Positions 27,874 to 35,450 of a stretch of 64,000 bases of DNA are shown here, piece after piece (position 1 is the first letter of the stretch; each line of letters opens with the position of its first letter). The position numbers were made by a program, and so were the translations under genes. The DNA lies in contig NZ_LT838272.1 in assembly GCF_900176005.1 (NCBI RefSeq), forward strand, positions 62,001 through 126,000. The letters run 5' to 3'. The DNA comes from Thermanaeromonas toyohensis ToBE. Lineage in GTDB: Bacteria; Bacillota; DSM-521; Neomoorellales; Neomoorellaceae. The notes beneath the pieces were generated by a model that saw only the letters and a list, made by a program, of their open reading frames with translations, had not been told where the DNA came from and ran no database searches.

Positions 27874-27965
27874 GGAGGGGTGTCCGAGCGGCTTAAGGAG
27901 CCGGACTTGAAATCCGGTGATGCCCGTCCAGGGCACCGTGGGTTCAAATCCCACTCCCTCCGCCA
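27874..27965 (+). tRNA. tRNA-Ser(TGA)
   Basis: The 92-nt gene has acceptor GGAGGGG/TCCCTCC with one wobble, anticodon loop CTTGAAA, a long class II variable arm, T arm GTGGG-TTCAAAT-CCCAC and an encoded CCA. Confidence 0.97.
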
Positions 27966-27975
27966 GGGAAGGCGT

Positions 27976-28072
27976 GGAGAGATGGCCGAGTAGGTCGAAG
28001 GCGGTCGCCTGCTAAGCGATTGTACAGGCCTCAAAGCCTGTACCGCGGGTTCGAATCCCGCTCTCTCCGCCA
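27976..28072 (+). tRNA. tRNA-Ser(GCT)
   Basis: 97 nt with acceptor GGAGAGA/TCTCTCC, anticodon loop CTGCTAA, a long variable arm and encoded CCA. It is co-transcribed with the preceding tRNA and followed by a terminator. Confidence 0.97.
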
Positions 28073-28080
28073 TAAAATGG

Positions 28081-28105
28081 AAAGCATCCCTCGAGGGATG
28101 CTTTT
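28081..28105 (+). terminator. terminator of the first tRNA pair
   Basis: AAAGCATCCCTCGAGGGATGCTTTT is a perfect self-complementary stem of twelve pairs ending in TTTT. Confidence 0.9.
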
Positions 28106-28118
28106 CGTCTCCTTTTCC

Positions 28119-28147
28119 TTGACGGTTGCCTCTCTATTTGTTACAAT
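28119..28147 (+). promoter_or_regulatory. promoter of the tRNA-Arg pair
   Basis: TTGACG (28119) and TACAAT (28142), 17-base spacer, 35 bases before tRNA-Arg(ACG). The same transcript could continue into tadA, since no terminator is visible between them. Confidence 0.75.
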
Positions 28148-28182
28148 TATACCTGCCAGCTGAAAGATAGAGGCCATGGCGA

Positions 28183-28259
28183 GCGCCCGTAGCTCAAGAG
28201 GATAGAGTAACTGGCTACGAACCAGGAGGTTGGAGGTTCGAGTCCTCCCGGGCGCGCCA
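28183..28259 (+). tRNA. tRNA-Arg(ACG)
   Basis: 77 nt, acceptor GCGCCCG/CGGGCGC, anticodon loop CTACGAA, encoded CCA. Its wobble adenosine is the substrate of TadA, whose gene begins 231 bases downstream. Confidence 0.97.
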
Positions 28260-28280
28260 TTTTTTAATGACTTTAGGAGT

Positions 28281-28357
28281 GCGTCCGTAGCTCAGAAGGA
28301 TAGAGCAGCGGTTTCCTAAACCGCGAGCCGGGGGTTCGAGTCCCCCCGGGCGCACCA
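28281..28357 (+). tRNA. tRNA-Arg(CCT)
   Basis: 77 nt, acceptor GCGTCCG/CGGGCGC, anticodon loop TTCCTAA, encoded CCA. Confidence 0.97.
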
Positions 28358-28423
28358 TTAGTATATCGTGTCACAATTTATAGGCAAACGCTTATAGACC
28401 ATATTAGAGGATGATGTTTGTTA

Positions 28424-28455
28424 TATAGAGTATAGCTTGTATAGAATATAGCTTG
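28424..28455 (+). repeat. 16-bp imperfect tandem duplication upstream of tadA
   Basis: TATAGAGTATAGCTTG and TATAGAATATAGCTTG are adjacent (28424-28439, 28440-28455), with a single mismatch. Confidence 0.85.
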
Positions 28456-28489
28456 GCGGAGGTTCATAAACTTTAGCTTACGGAGGCCC

Positions 28490-29002
28490 GTGCTCGATCA
28501 CCATTTTTACATGGGGCTGGCGTTGGTAGAGGCGCATAAAGCCCTAGAGCTAGGAGAAGTTCCCGTGGGAGCTGTAGTGGTGCAGGAGGATGGAGAGGTT
28601 CTGGCTTGTGCCCATAACCGGCGCGAAACAGAACAAGATCCGACTGCCCATGCTGAAATTCTAGTTCTCCGCCAAGCGGCGAGAAAACTAAACACGTGGC
28701 GCCTAGACGGGGTTACAGTATATGTGACGTTAGAGCCGTGCCCTATGTGTGCAGGGGCTTTAGTCCAGGCGAGAGTGAAACGTCTAGTGTATGGTGCTCC
28801 AGATGTGCGGGGAGGAGCAGTAGATTCTGTATTTCATGTAGTGGAGCACCCTGGCCTTAACCACAGGGTAGAGGTAATAGCCGGGGTGCGGGAAGAAGAA
28901 TGCCGCTTGCTCCTGCAGGGGTTTTTCCAGGAATTGCGGAGAGGGATTGGGTCACGGAGAGATGGCCGAGTGGATAAAGGCGCTCGACTCGAAATCGAGT
29001 AG
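28490..29002 (+). CDS. tadA: tRNA-specific adenosine deaminase
   Basis: TadA (170 aa) converts A34 of tRNA-Arg(ACG) to inosine so one tRNA can read CGU, CGC and CGA. Zinc/catalytic residues are H54-A-E56 and C84/C87 in PCPMC. GTG 28490 is used although its SD (GGAGG) is only three bases away, because the preceding residues fit the family. The last 16 codons lie inside the tRNA-Ser(CGA) gene, so the basic C-terminal tail RRDGRVDKGARLEIE is a reading of tRNA sequence and is longer than usual. Confidence 0.94.
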   Translation: MLDHHFYMGLALVEAHKALELGEVPVGAVVVQEDGEVLACAHNRRETEQDPTAHAEILVLRQAARKLNTWRLDGVTVYVTLEPCPMCAGALVQARVKRLVYGAPDVRGGAVDSVFHVVEHPGLNHRVEVIAGVREEECRLLLQGFFQELRRGIGSRRDGRVDKGARLEIE

Positions 29003-29049
29003 GCGGCTAAAGGGTCGCCTCGTGGGTTCGAATCCCACTCTCTCCGCCA
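28956..29049 (+). tRNA. tRNA-Ser(CGA), overlapping the 3' end of tadA
   Basis: 94 nt, acceptor GGAGAGA/TCTCTCC, anticodon loop CTCGAAA, long variable arm, encoded CCA. The first 47 bases are also the end of the tadA reading frame on the same strand. Confidence 0.97.
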
Positions 29050-29089
29050 ATTCCATATGAAATTCTCTGATGAGGGCAGCTACCAGCGC

Positions 29090-29185
29090 GGAGAGATGGC
29101 TGAGCTGGCTGAAGGCACTCGCCTGGAAAGCGAGTAGACGGGTGGAAAGCCTGTCTCGCGGGTTCGAATCCCGCTCTCTCCGCCA
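29090..29185 (+). tRNA. tRNA-Ser(GGA)
   Basis: 96 nt, acceptor GGAGAGA/TCTCTCC, anticodon loop CTGGAAA, long variable arm, encoded CCA. With the other three, every standard serine isoacceptor is encoded within 1.3 kb. Confidence 0.97.
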
Positions 29186-29203
29186 TTTTTTATATATCTT
29201 GCC

Positions 29204-29482
29204 AGATGGACCGTGCTAGATGGGGAGGTAGCGGTGCCCTGTAACCCGCAATCCGCTATAGCGGGGTTGAATTCCCACTGGCGGGCCTTGCCTGTGGGGC
29301 CTGCCCGGTGTTAGGGATGAGGAGAGCCGGGTCCTGCGCGGCGAGAACTCATGAACCCCGTCAGGTCCGGAAGGAAGCAGCGGTAAGTGAGCCATCTCGG
29401 GTGCCGCAGGAGAGCCTGGCTGGAGTTACCGGCACCGGTAACGCCCGGAGGTCAGGTTCAACAGTGGGTGCACGGTCTATCT
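29204..29482 (+). ncRNA. ffs: signal recognition particle RNA, large type
   Basis: The S-domain signature GTCAGGTCCGGAAGGAAGCA (Ffh-binding loop with GGAA tetraloop) lies at about 29361-29380. The ends AGATGGACCGTGC and GCACGGTCTATCT pair over 13 positions, giving about 279 nt, the Bacillus-like form with an Alu domain. It guides membrane proteins to SecY with Ffh. Its place between tadA/tRNA-Ser and dnaX is as in B. subtilis. Confidence 0.95.
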
Positions 29483-29497
29483 CCTATAACATAGGAT

Positions 29498-29530
29498 AAG
29501 GGCTTCCGACGGGCGAGTGGAGCCCTTTTT
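29498..29530 (+). terminator. terminator of the SRP RNA gene
   Basis: AAGGGCT ... AGCCCTT, seven pairs, ending in TTTTT. Confidence 0.85.
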
Positions 29531-29556
29531 CTGTATCTAGGGCGGTGGGCAGAAGT

Positions 29557-31332
29557 ATGTCCCAATATCTAGCCCTATATCGACAGTGGCGACCCCAGAC
29601 CTTCCAAGAAGTAGTGGGCCAGGAGCATATTACCTATACCTTGCGTAATGCTGTGCGGACAGGCCGGTTAGTACATGCTTACTTGTTTTGCGGCCCCCGG
29701 GGTACGGGAAAAACCAGCACGGCTAAAATTTTGGCCAAGGCTGCGAATTGCAGACAGCCCCAGGACGGTGAACCATGTAATTCTTGCCTCAATTGCCGCC
29801 GGATAACTGAGGGGTTATCCTTAGATGTACTAGAGATCGACGCTGCCTCCAACCGAGGTATAGATGAGATCCGGCAGCTTAAGGAAGGGGTCCAACTGGG
29901 CCCTGTAGAGGGTAAATATAAGATTTACATAATTGATGAAGTTCATATGCTCACTACCGAGGCCTTCAATGCCCTCCTAAAAACTTTAGAGGAGCCACCA
30001 CCCCACGTTATCTTTATCTTAGCCACTACTGAGCCGCGCAAAGTTCTGCCTACTATTATTTCTCGGTGCCAGCGTTTCGACTTTCAGGCTTTAAAGGTAG
30101 ATATCATCCTTAAGAGGCTACAAGAGGTTGTCCAAGCTAGCAATGTAGAAATAGAGCTTCAAGCTTTACAGTTGCTTGCGCGGAAAGCAGGTGGTGGCCT
30201 ACGAGATGCCTTAAGCCTGCTGGATCAGATCTTATCTTCTACCCAGGGGCGGATTACTGCTGAACAAGTAGCTACCCTCCTCGGTGTACCCCGAGAGGAT
30301 GCTCTTAAAGAGTTGATCAAGGCCCTTCTTAGGGAAGATGGGAGCAAGATACTGCACGTGGTAGATCAGGTTTTGCGGGAGGGGATAGAACCGCGGCGGC
30401 TGCTGGAGGAGCTTTTAGACTGGTGTCGTAATCTTCTCTTATTAAAGTTAGATCCTAACCTAAAAGAATTAGTTAATTTACCCGAGGAGACAATTGGCTT
30501 AATTCAGGAATTGGATAATACCTTGGAGGCTAAGCGGCTTTTCCGGGTTATAGAAAAACTTCAAAGTGCTACAGGAGAATTAAGATATAGTTTCCAGCCC
30601 CGAATATCCCTAGAGATGGCCCTCTTGGGGGTGATCATGGAAAAAGTTCCCGAAGGAAGCGAAGAACTGGCATCCCGAATAGAAAAGTTGGAGGAACGCT
30701 TAGAACGGTTGGAGAAATTATTAGCTACCCGGGAACTTACTTCAACTATATCTTCTAAAGCTGTTAGTTCCTCCAAGGGGATTGAAGCTCCCCAGACCAG
30801 TCCTGCCTCAGCCTGGACAGCGGTTTCTGGTAGCTTCTCCGTAACTCCGACAGGGGAGACGAGAGTAGAGCTTCGGACGCCGCGGGAGGGCAAAAAAAGG
30901 GATGCTTCTTTAGAGACAGGGCTCTCAAGGAGCGGGTCCGAAACCGCAGTAACTTCTGAGACGGCGAAGCAGGAAGGGCAGCAATATCTTACCATAGAGG
31001 AAGTAAGACGGCTTTGGCCTCAAATTTTGCAAGCAGCTCGCCAAAGGAGCATACATTTGCAGGCTTACTTAAAAGGAGGTAAGCCTCTTGCCCTGGAAGG
31101 CTCCCGCCTTATTCTTTCTTTCCATGCTGCGTTTCACCGCAGTATGCTAGAACAGCCTGCTCACCGTCAGGCAGTGCAGGAGATCCTGCAGCAGGTCTTA
31201 GGTCAACCCTTGGAGATAGTTATGGTGGACGGGGCGGGCCAGGAAGAGCCGAAAGAGGCGAAGATTCCGGATGCTACCCTTAAGAAACTCATCGATTACT
31301 TCGGCCAGGATAAAGTTGAAATTAAAGATTAG
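29557..31332 (+). CDS. dnaX: DNA polymerase III subunits gamma/tau
   Basis: DnaX (591 aa) is the ATPase of the clamp loader that places the beta clamp on DNA. ATG 29557 gives MSQYLALYRQWRPQTF; GTG 29545 is in frame but poorly placed. Walker A GPRGTGKTS is at residues 46-54, zinc cysteines at 65, 74, 77 and 80, Walker B YIIDEVHML near 127. A charged, low-complexity linker follows at about 375-480 and a C-terminal tau domain at 485-591. An A7 run at 30892-30898 lies where other dnaX genes slip to make gamma (see findings). Confidence 0.95.
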   Translation: MSQYLALYRQWRPQTFQEVVGQEHITYTLRNAVRTGRLVHAYLFCGPRGTGKTSTAKILAKAANCRQPQDGEPCNSCLNCRRITEGLSLDVLEIDAASNRGIDEIRQLKEGVQLGPVEGKYKIYIIDEVHMLTTEAFNALLKTLEEPPPHVIFILATTEPRKVLPTIISRCQRFDFQALKVDIILKRLQEVVQASNVEIELQALQLLARKAGGGLRDALSLLDQILSSTQGRITAEQVATLLGVPREDALKELIKALLREDGSKILHVVDQVLREGIEPRRLLEELLDWCRNLLLLKLDPNLKELVNLPEETIGLIQELDNTLEAKRLFRVIEKLQSATGELRYSFQPRISLEMALLGVIMEKVPEGSEELASRIEKLEERLERLEKLLATRELTSTISSKAVSSSKGIEAPQTSPASAWTAVSGSFSVTPTGETRVELRTPREGKKRDASLETGLSRSGSETAVTSETAKQEGQQYLTIEEVRRLWPQILQAARQRSIHLQAYLKGGKPLALEGSRLILSFHAAFHRSMLEQPAHRQAVQEILQQVLGQPLEIVMVDGAGQEEPKEAKIPDATLKKLIDYFGQDKVEIKD

Positions 31333-31343
31333 GAGTGGGAATT

Positions 31344-31661
31344 ATGGGTATGGGCAATATGGGCAAAGTCATGAAGCAGGTACAAAAGATGCAGAGCCAG
31401 CTGGCCAAGATTCAAGAAGAGCTGGCCCAGCGCACAGTGGAGGCCACCTCAGGTGGCGGGGCTGTGCGGGTAATAGTAAACGGGAAGCAGGAGATTGTAA
31501 GCCTCCATATAAGTCCTGAGGCTATAGACCCAGAGGATGTAGAAATGCTGCAGGATCTTATAGTGGCGGCGGTTAATGAAGCTCTACGTCGCTCCCAGGA
31601 AATGATGGCCAGTGAAATGGCTAAAATAACCGGCCAACTTAAGCTACCGGGCTTATTTTAA
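31344..31661 (+). CDS. ebfC: YbaB/EbfC-family nucleoid-associated protein
   Basis: A 105-residue DNA-binding protein that forms tweezer-like dimers. ATG 31344 is eight bases after AGGAG; GTG 31335 overlaps the SD. Seen features are a Met/Gly-rich start, helix QVQKMQSQLAKIQEEL, VNGKQEIVSLHISPEA and a helical C-terminus ending KLPGLF. The gene lies between dnaX and recR as in most bacteria. Confidence 0.94.
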   Translation: MGMGNMGKVMKQVQKMQSQLAKIQEELAQRTVEATSGGGAVRVIVNGKQEIVSLHISPEAIDPEDVEMLQDLIVAAVNEALRRSQEMMASEMAKITGQLKLPGLF

Positions 31662-31712
31662 CCTCGTTAACTTTTATAAGTTTAGGGTTTATTCCTCCAG
31701 GGAGTGATGCCC

Positions 31713-32315
31713 TTGCTTTACTATACCGAGCCGGTAGCTAGGCTCATCCAGGAGTTAAATAAGTTGCCGGGTGTGGGCCCCAAAACAGCCCAACGCCTGG
31801 CTTTTCATATTTTGCATAGCCCTTTAGAAGAGGTCAGGGCCCTAGCTACAGCTATTTTGGAGGCTAGGGAAAAAATTCGCTACTGTTCTATTTGTGGCCA
31901 CCTTACGCAAGAAGATCCTTGTCAGCTCTGTAGAGACGAAAGCCGGGATCCTTCCGTAATCTGTGTGGTGGAGGAAGTGCGGGATCTGGTGGCCTTAGAA
32001 AAGACGCGCCAGTTCCGTGGACGTTATCACGTGCTTCATGGAGCCCTTTCTCCTGCGGAGGGGATTGGCCCAGAAAAACTACGCATTAAGGAACTCCTTA
32101 AACGCTTAGAAGATAAAACTGTGCAAGAAGTGATCTTAGCCACCAACGCTGATGTAGAGGGAGAGGCTACTGCCCTGTACCTGGCCAAAATTCTTAAGCC
32201 TTTAGGCCTTAAGGTAACCCGATTGGCCTACGGTCTTCCGGTAGGGGGCGATTTGGAGTACGCTGATGAAGTCACCTTAGCCCGGGCTTTAAGCGGCCGG
32301 CGGGAAATGGAGTAA
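31713..32315 (+). CDS. recR: recombination protein RecR
   Basis: RecR (200 aa) acts with RecF and RecO to load RecA at gaps. It has an HhH motif ([20 protein letters not shown]), a CxxC...CxxC zinc finger ([16 protein letters not shown]) and a Toprim domain ([31 protein letters not shown]). TTG 31713 is best spaced from CCAGGGAG (ends 31704); ATG 31707 and GTG 31704 are in frame but too close. Confidence 0.94.
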   Translation: MLYYTEPVARLIQELNKLPGVGPKTAQRLAFHILHSPLEEVRALATAILEAREKIRYCSICGHLTQEDPCQLCRDESRDPSVICVVEEVRDLVALEKTRQFRGRYHVLHGALSPAEGIGPEKLRIKELLKRLEDKTVQEVILATNADVEGEATALYLAKILKPLGLKVTRLAYGLPVGGDLEYADEVTLARALSGRREME

Positions 32316-32329
32316 AAAGGCAAGAAATG

Positions 32330-32376
32330 GCCACCTCTTGCATAAGCTATTTCCAGAGGTATGCCAGGGAGGTGGC
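32330..32376 (+). promoter_or_regulatory. hairpin covering the yaaL ribosome-binding site
   Basis: GCCACCTC (32330-32337) pairs with GAGGTGGC (32369-32376), with an inner GCATA/TATGC stem. The right arm is the yaaL Shine-Dalgarno and TTTT follows directly, so the element could act as a translational block, an attenuator or both. Confidence 0.6.
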
Positions 32377-32380
32377 TTTT

Positions 32381-32596
32381 ATGTCTGTGCCCCTTAAGGC
32401 TAGGGTTGCGGAAGTGGAAGACCTGGTTGCCGCCCTTAAGGAGGCCCGGGAGGAATGGTTAGCAGCTCAAAGCCTCTTTGCTGAGGTGAGCGAGCCGGAT
32501 CTGGTAGACCAGGTTATCTATCGTCTCCAGGCAGCGGAACGCAAGTATATGTATCTATGGAAGGAACTCCAACAGAAATGGACAAGGAGTGGCTAA
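32381..32596 (+). CDS. yaaL: YaaL-family protein (DUF2508)
   Basis: A 71-residue, mostly helical acidic protein of unknown function, found between recR and bofA in spore formers. ATG 32381 follows GGGAGGTGG by a few bases. The frame is open to 32327, but the upstream part is the hairpin. Visible features: helices VAEVEDLVAALKEAREEWL and QVIYRLQAAERKYMYLWKEL, no cysteines, no membrane segment. Confidence 0.85.
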   Translation: MSVPLKARVAEVEDLVAALKEAREEWLAAQSLFAEVSEPDLVDQVIYRLQAAERKYMYLWKELQQKWTRSG

Positions 32597-32598
32597 GG

Positions 32599-32868
32599 AT
32601 GGCTGCTGACATAATACAGCTTATCTTGGCCTTACTTTTCTTAGGATTTCTGCTCTATCTTATTGGGGGTCTTCTTCTTAAACCGTTAAAATTGGCCTTT
32701 AAAATAGCAGTAAATTCGCTTTTTGGGTTGCTTTTACTATGGGTTTTTAACTTTATAGGGGGCTATTTCAGCTTTACCATTCCCCTAAACTGGTTAACAA
32801 TCCTTATTGCCGGATTCTTAGGTATTCCAGGGCTCCTTTTGCTTATTTTTTTCCGCCTTGTGCTTTAA
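32599..32868 (+). CDS. bofA: sigma-K processing inhibitor BofA
   Basis: An 89-residue membrane protein with three hydrophobic segments and the family C-terminus FNFIGGYFSFTIPLNWLTIL, then GFLGIPGLLLLI. In B. subtilis BofA holds the SpoIVFB protease inactive until the forespore signal arrives. ATG 32599 is nine bases after AAGGAG and three bases after the yaaL stop. Its presence implies endospore formation. Confidence 0.9.
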   Translation: MAADIIQLILALLFLGFLLYLIGGLLLKPLKLAFKIAVNSLFGLLLLWVFNFIGGYFSFTIPLNWLTILIAGFLGIPGLLLLIFFRLVL

Positions 32869-32898
32869 CCAGCATGGGCTGCCTCCTAAAGCATCTAT

Positions 32899-34035
32899 CT
32901 ACCTGCTCTTACCGCGGGCTTCTACTGACCAAAGGTCTACTACTTTATTCTCTCGTACTACAACTACGGTGTCGCATAAGTTGACTACCGGGCAGGCATG
33001 GTTAGGAATGATCTCTAATTTTTCCCCTAAGCGTAAGTTTGCATTCGGGGGCAAGGAGATTATCCCGTGTTCTTCGGAGAGACGTTCCAAGACGTAACCC
33101 GCGCGTCCCTTTATAAGGCCGAAGCCCTGGACGGCTGCTGTTCCGTGGGCACCTCGATCCAGGGCCAGCACCTTGCTTCCTGCATCTATAACTGCGCGAT
33201 CCCGAGCCGGTCGACTTATCACCGTGGCTATCACCGTTAAGGCGCACTGTTCTTCCTCCGCTACTCCCAGGGCCACCTGCACGGCATCATAAAATACATA
33301 ATTTCCTGGCCTGATTTCTGTAACCCCAGGTACCTTTCCTGCATACCGGGCTGTGGGCGTGGAACCTACACTAACCACCTGGCAAGGCAACCCCCAGCGC
33401 CGGAGTCTTTCCGCTGCTTCACTTAAGATTTCACCTTCTTCTTGTCCGATACGAGCTACTTCCTCTAAGTTTCGGGCGGCATAAGCATGGCCAGCGTGGG
33501 TCATGAGGCCTTCTAGTTCTAAACCTGGGAGGCTGGCCACGGTTTTAGCCAAATCTATTACAGGTTGACCTGGTAAAACACCACATCTCTGTAGGCCTGT
33601 ATCTACCTCTATAAGCACTGGAATTTTCTTACCTCGAGAATGAGCTACTTGGGAGAGAAAAGCAGCATTATCCGCATTATCTATAGCGCAAGCTAGCTTA
33701 ACCTTTTCGCTTAAATGTAAGAGTTTTTGTATTTTCTCTGGAGTTACTACTTGGTTGGCTACCAATATATCTTGGCAGCCGCTCTCTAACATAACTTCAG
33801 CTTCGCTAAGCTTTGCTACAGCCAGGCCGCAAGCCCCAGCCTTAAGCTGGCGCCGGGCGATGGACAACATCTTATGGGCTTTGACGTGAGGACGCAAGGA
33901 TACCCCGACTTGAGCAGCAAAGGTGGCCATATCTTGGATGTTACGTTCTAGCTTAGTTAGATCCACCACCACTGCTGGGGTATCTATTTCCCACTTGTTA
34001 GAGCCAATTCGGGCTGGGGTATGGTTTAGAGCCAT
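32899..34035 (-). CDS. D-threonine aldolase/D-serine dehydratase-like PLP enzyme
   Basis: A 378-residue fold-III PLP enzyme. The alanine racemase-like N-terminus has DTPAVVVDLTKLERNI and the PLP-lysine region LRPHVKAHK (about 48-55), with EVDTGLQRCG mid-protein. The C-terminal beta domain ends NHACPVVNLCDTVVVV, with the His/Cys pair that binds metal in this family. It could cleave D-threonine-type beta-hydroxy acids or dehydrate D-serine. ATG at 34035 (MALNHTPARIG) is preferred over 34083. It follows ald and is probably in the same sigma-54 transcript. Confidence 0.86.
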   Translation of the reverse strand: MALNHTPARIGSNKWEIDTPAVVVDLTKLERNIQDMATFAAQVGVSLRPHVKAHKMLSIARRQLKAGACGLAVAKLSEAEVMLESGCQDILVANQVVTPEKIQKLLHLSEKVKLACAIDNADNAAFLSQVAHSRGKKIPVLIEVDTGLQRCGVLPGQPVIDLAKTVASLPGLELEGLMTHAGHAYAARNLEEVARIGQEEGEILSEAAERLRRWGLPCQVVSVGSTPTARYAGKVPGVTEIRPGNYVFYDAVQVALGVAEEEQCALTVIATVISRPARDRAVIDAGSKVLALDRGAHGTAAVQGFGLIKGRAGYVLERLSEEHGIISLPPNANLRLGEKLEIIPNHACPVVNLCDTVVVVRENKVVDLWSVEARGKSR

Positions 34036-34108
34036 TTTGCTTTTCCCGCCCCTTCTAACCGAACTAGGACAGGCGAGGCGCAAGCCGGAGTGCTTCGAGA
34101 AGATACCT

Positions 34109-35239
34109 TTAGGTTTCCAGCTCCTTTAGCACCTCTTCTAGCTTATAGTAGGCAAGCCCGTGAGCCTCAGCTACTCCAGGGTTGGTGATCCTCCCCAGGA
34201 CCACGTTTACACCTTTGGCTAGGGCCGGATCTTCCTTTACCGCCTGTATCCAGCCTTTATTGGCCAGGGCTAGTACGTAGGGGAGGGTAGCGTGAGTTAA
34301 GGCCAGGGTAGAGGTGCGCGGAACAGCTCCAGGCATATTGGCTACGGCGTAATGGACTACCCCGTGTTTGATGTAAATAGGATCCTCGTGCGTGGTGGGA
34401 TGATCGATAGTCTCTACACATCCTCCCTGGTCCACTGCTACATCAACTATTACGCTGCCTGGTTCCATGGAACGGACCATCTCTTCTGTAACGAGACGGG
34501 GGGCCCGGGCTCCAGGAATGAGGACAGCACCTATCACCAGGTCGGCGCTCTGTACAGCGGTGGCGATATTTAAATGATTAGAAGCCAGAGTCTCGATCTG
34601 GCCATGGAACACATCATCTAAATAACGTAGACGGTCCAAGTTTTTATCTATCACCGTTACCCTGGCTCCCATGCCTACGGCTCGCTTTAAGGCGCTGGTG
34701 CCAACAGTACCGCCGCCTAAGATGACCACATGGGCTGGTGGTACTCCAGCCACACCTCCCAGGAGGATGCCCTTGCCCTGGCGAGGTTTCTCTAGGAAGC
34801 TAGCTCCTACTTGGATGCTCATACGCCCAGCTACTTCGCTCATGGGCGTAAGGAGAGGAAGGGAGCCGTTGGGGAGCTCTACTGTCTCATAGGCTATAGC
34901 GGTTACCTGCTTTTCGGCTAAAACTTTAGTAAGTTCAGGTTCAGCGGCCAGATGGAGGTAAGTGAAGAGCACCAACCCCGGCTTAAAATAATTATATTCT
35001 ACTGGCAGGGGTTCCTTTACCTTCACTATCATATCGGCCTCAGCCCAGACCTGGCTGGCCTCCGTAAGTATCTGGGCTCCTGCCTGGTGGTAATCCTTAT
35101 CGCTAAATCCGCTTCCTTCGCCTGCACCCCTTTCCACTATTACTTGATGGCCTGCCCTTACCAGGGCATCCACCCCGGCCGGAGTTAGTCCCACGCGGTG
35201 CTCCTGGGGTTTAATCTCCCGCGGTAAGCCTATGATCAT
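34109..35239 (-). CDS. ald: alanine dehydrogenase
   Basis: Ald (376 aa) reversibly deaminates L-alanine to pyruvate and ammonia with NAD+. It shows [33 protein letters not shown], the Rossmann motif [21 protein letters not shown], and a C-terminal [18 protein letters not shown] segment. The start has SD AAGGTGG. A consensus sigma-54 promoter lies about 77 bases upstream. The pyruvate formed can enter the ferredoxin oxidoreductases further along the window. Confidence 0.95.
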   Translation of the reverse strand: MIIGLPREIKPQEHRVGLTPAGVDALVRAGHQVIVERGAGEGSGFSDKDYHQAGAQILTEASQVWAEADMIVKVKEPLPVEYNYFKPGLVLFTYLHLAAEPELTKVLAEKQVTAIAYETVELPNGSLPLLTPMSEVAGRMSIQVGASFLEKPRQGKGILLGGVAGVPPAHVVILGGGTVGTSALKRAVGMGARVTVIDKNLDRLRYLDDVFHGQIETLASNHLNIATAVQSADLVIGAVLIPGARAPRLVTEEMVRSMEPGSVIVDVAVDQGGCVETIDHPTTHEDPIYIKHGVVHYAVANMPGAVPRTSTLALTHATLPYVLALANKGWIQAVKEDPALAKGVNVVLGRITNPGVAEAHGLAYYKLEEVLKELET

Positions 35240-35315
35240 ACCTTTACCACCTTCCCGGAAATAATGCGTTTTAGCCCAAAACTTTAATTTAGAAGTCTTT
35301 CACTTTTGGGCTATT

Positions 35316-35331
35316 AGCAAATTTGGTGCCA
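35316..35331 (-). promoter_or_regulatory. sigma-54 promoter of ald
   Basis: On the minus strand TGGCACC-AAAT-TTGCT matches the TGGCACG-N4-TTGCW consensus, with GG and GC separated by ten bases. The start would be near 35305, leaving a leader of about 65 bases. Confidence 0.88.
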
Positions 35332-35416
35332 CAATTTACACCTTACTAAATCTTTCTTGGAGATAATCGGGAAGCACTACCAATTCTTGAGGTCACGATC
35401 AGTGATGACATTGCTA

Positions 35417-35431
35417 GATCTTTCTAAGATC
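35417..35431. promoter_or_regulatory. palindrome at activator distance from the ald promoter
   Basis: GATCTT-TCT-AAGATC is a perfect six-base dyad centred about 94 bases upstream of the -24 element, a typical enhancer position for a sigma-54 activator. The identity of the binding protein is inferred. Confidence 0.4.
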
Positions 35432-35450
35432 GCTGGGAAGGTGGCAAATT

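Noticed and set aside
27768-28073. 101-codon minus-strand frame with GFEPAVQ-like repeats
   Set aside because: It is the antisense reading of the tRNA-Ser genes; such frames are a known artefact over tRNA clusters.
29308-29499. 63-codon plus-strand frame
   Set aside because: It lies within the SRP RNA and has no coding features.
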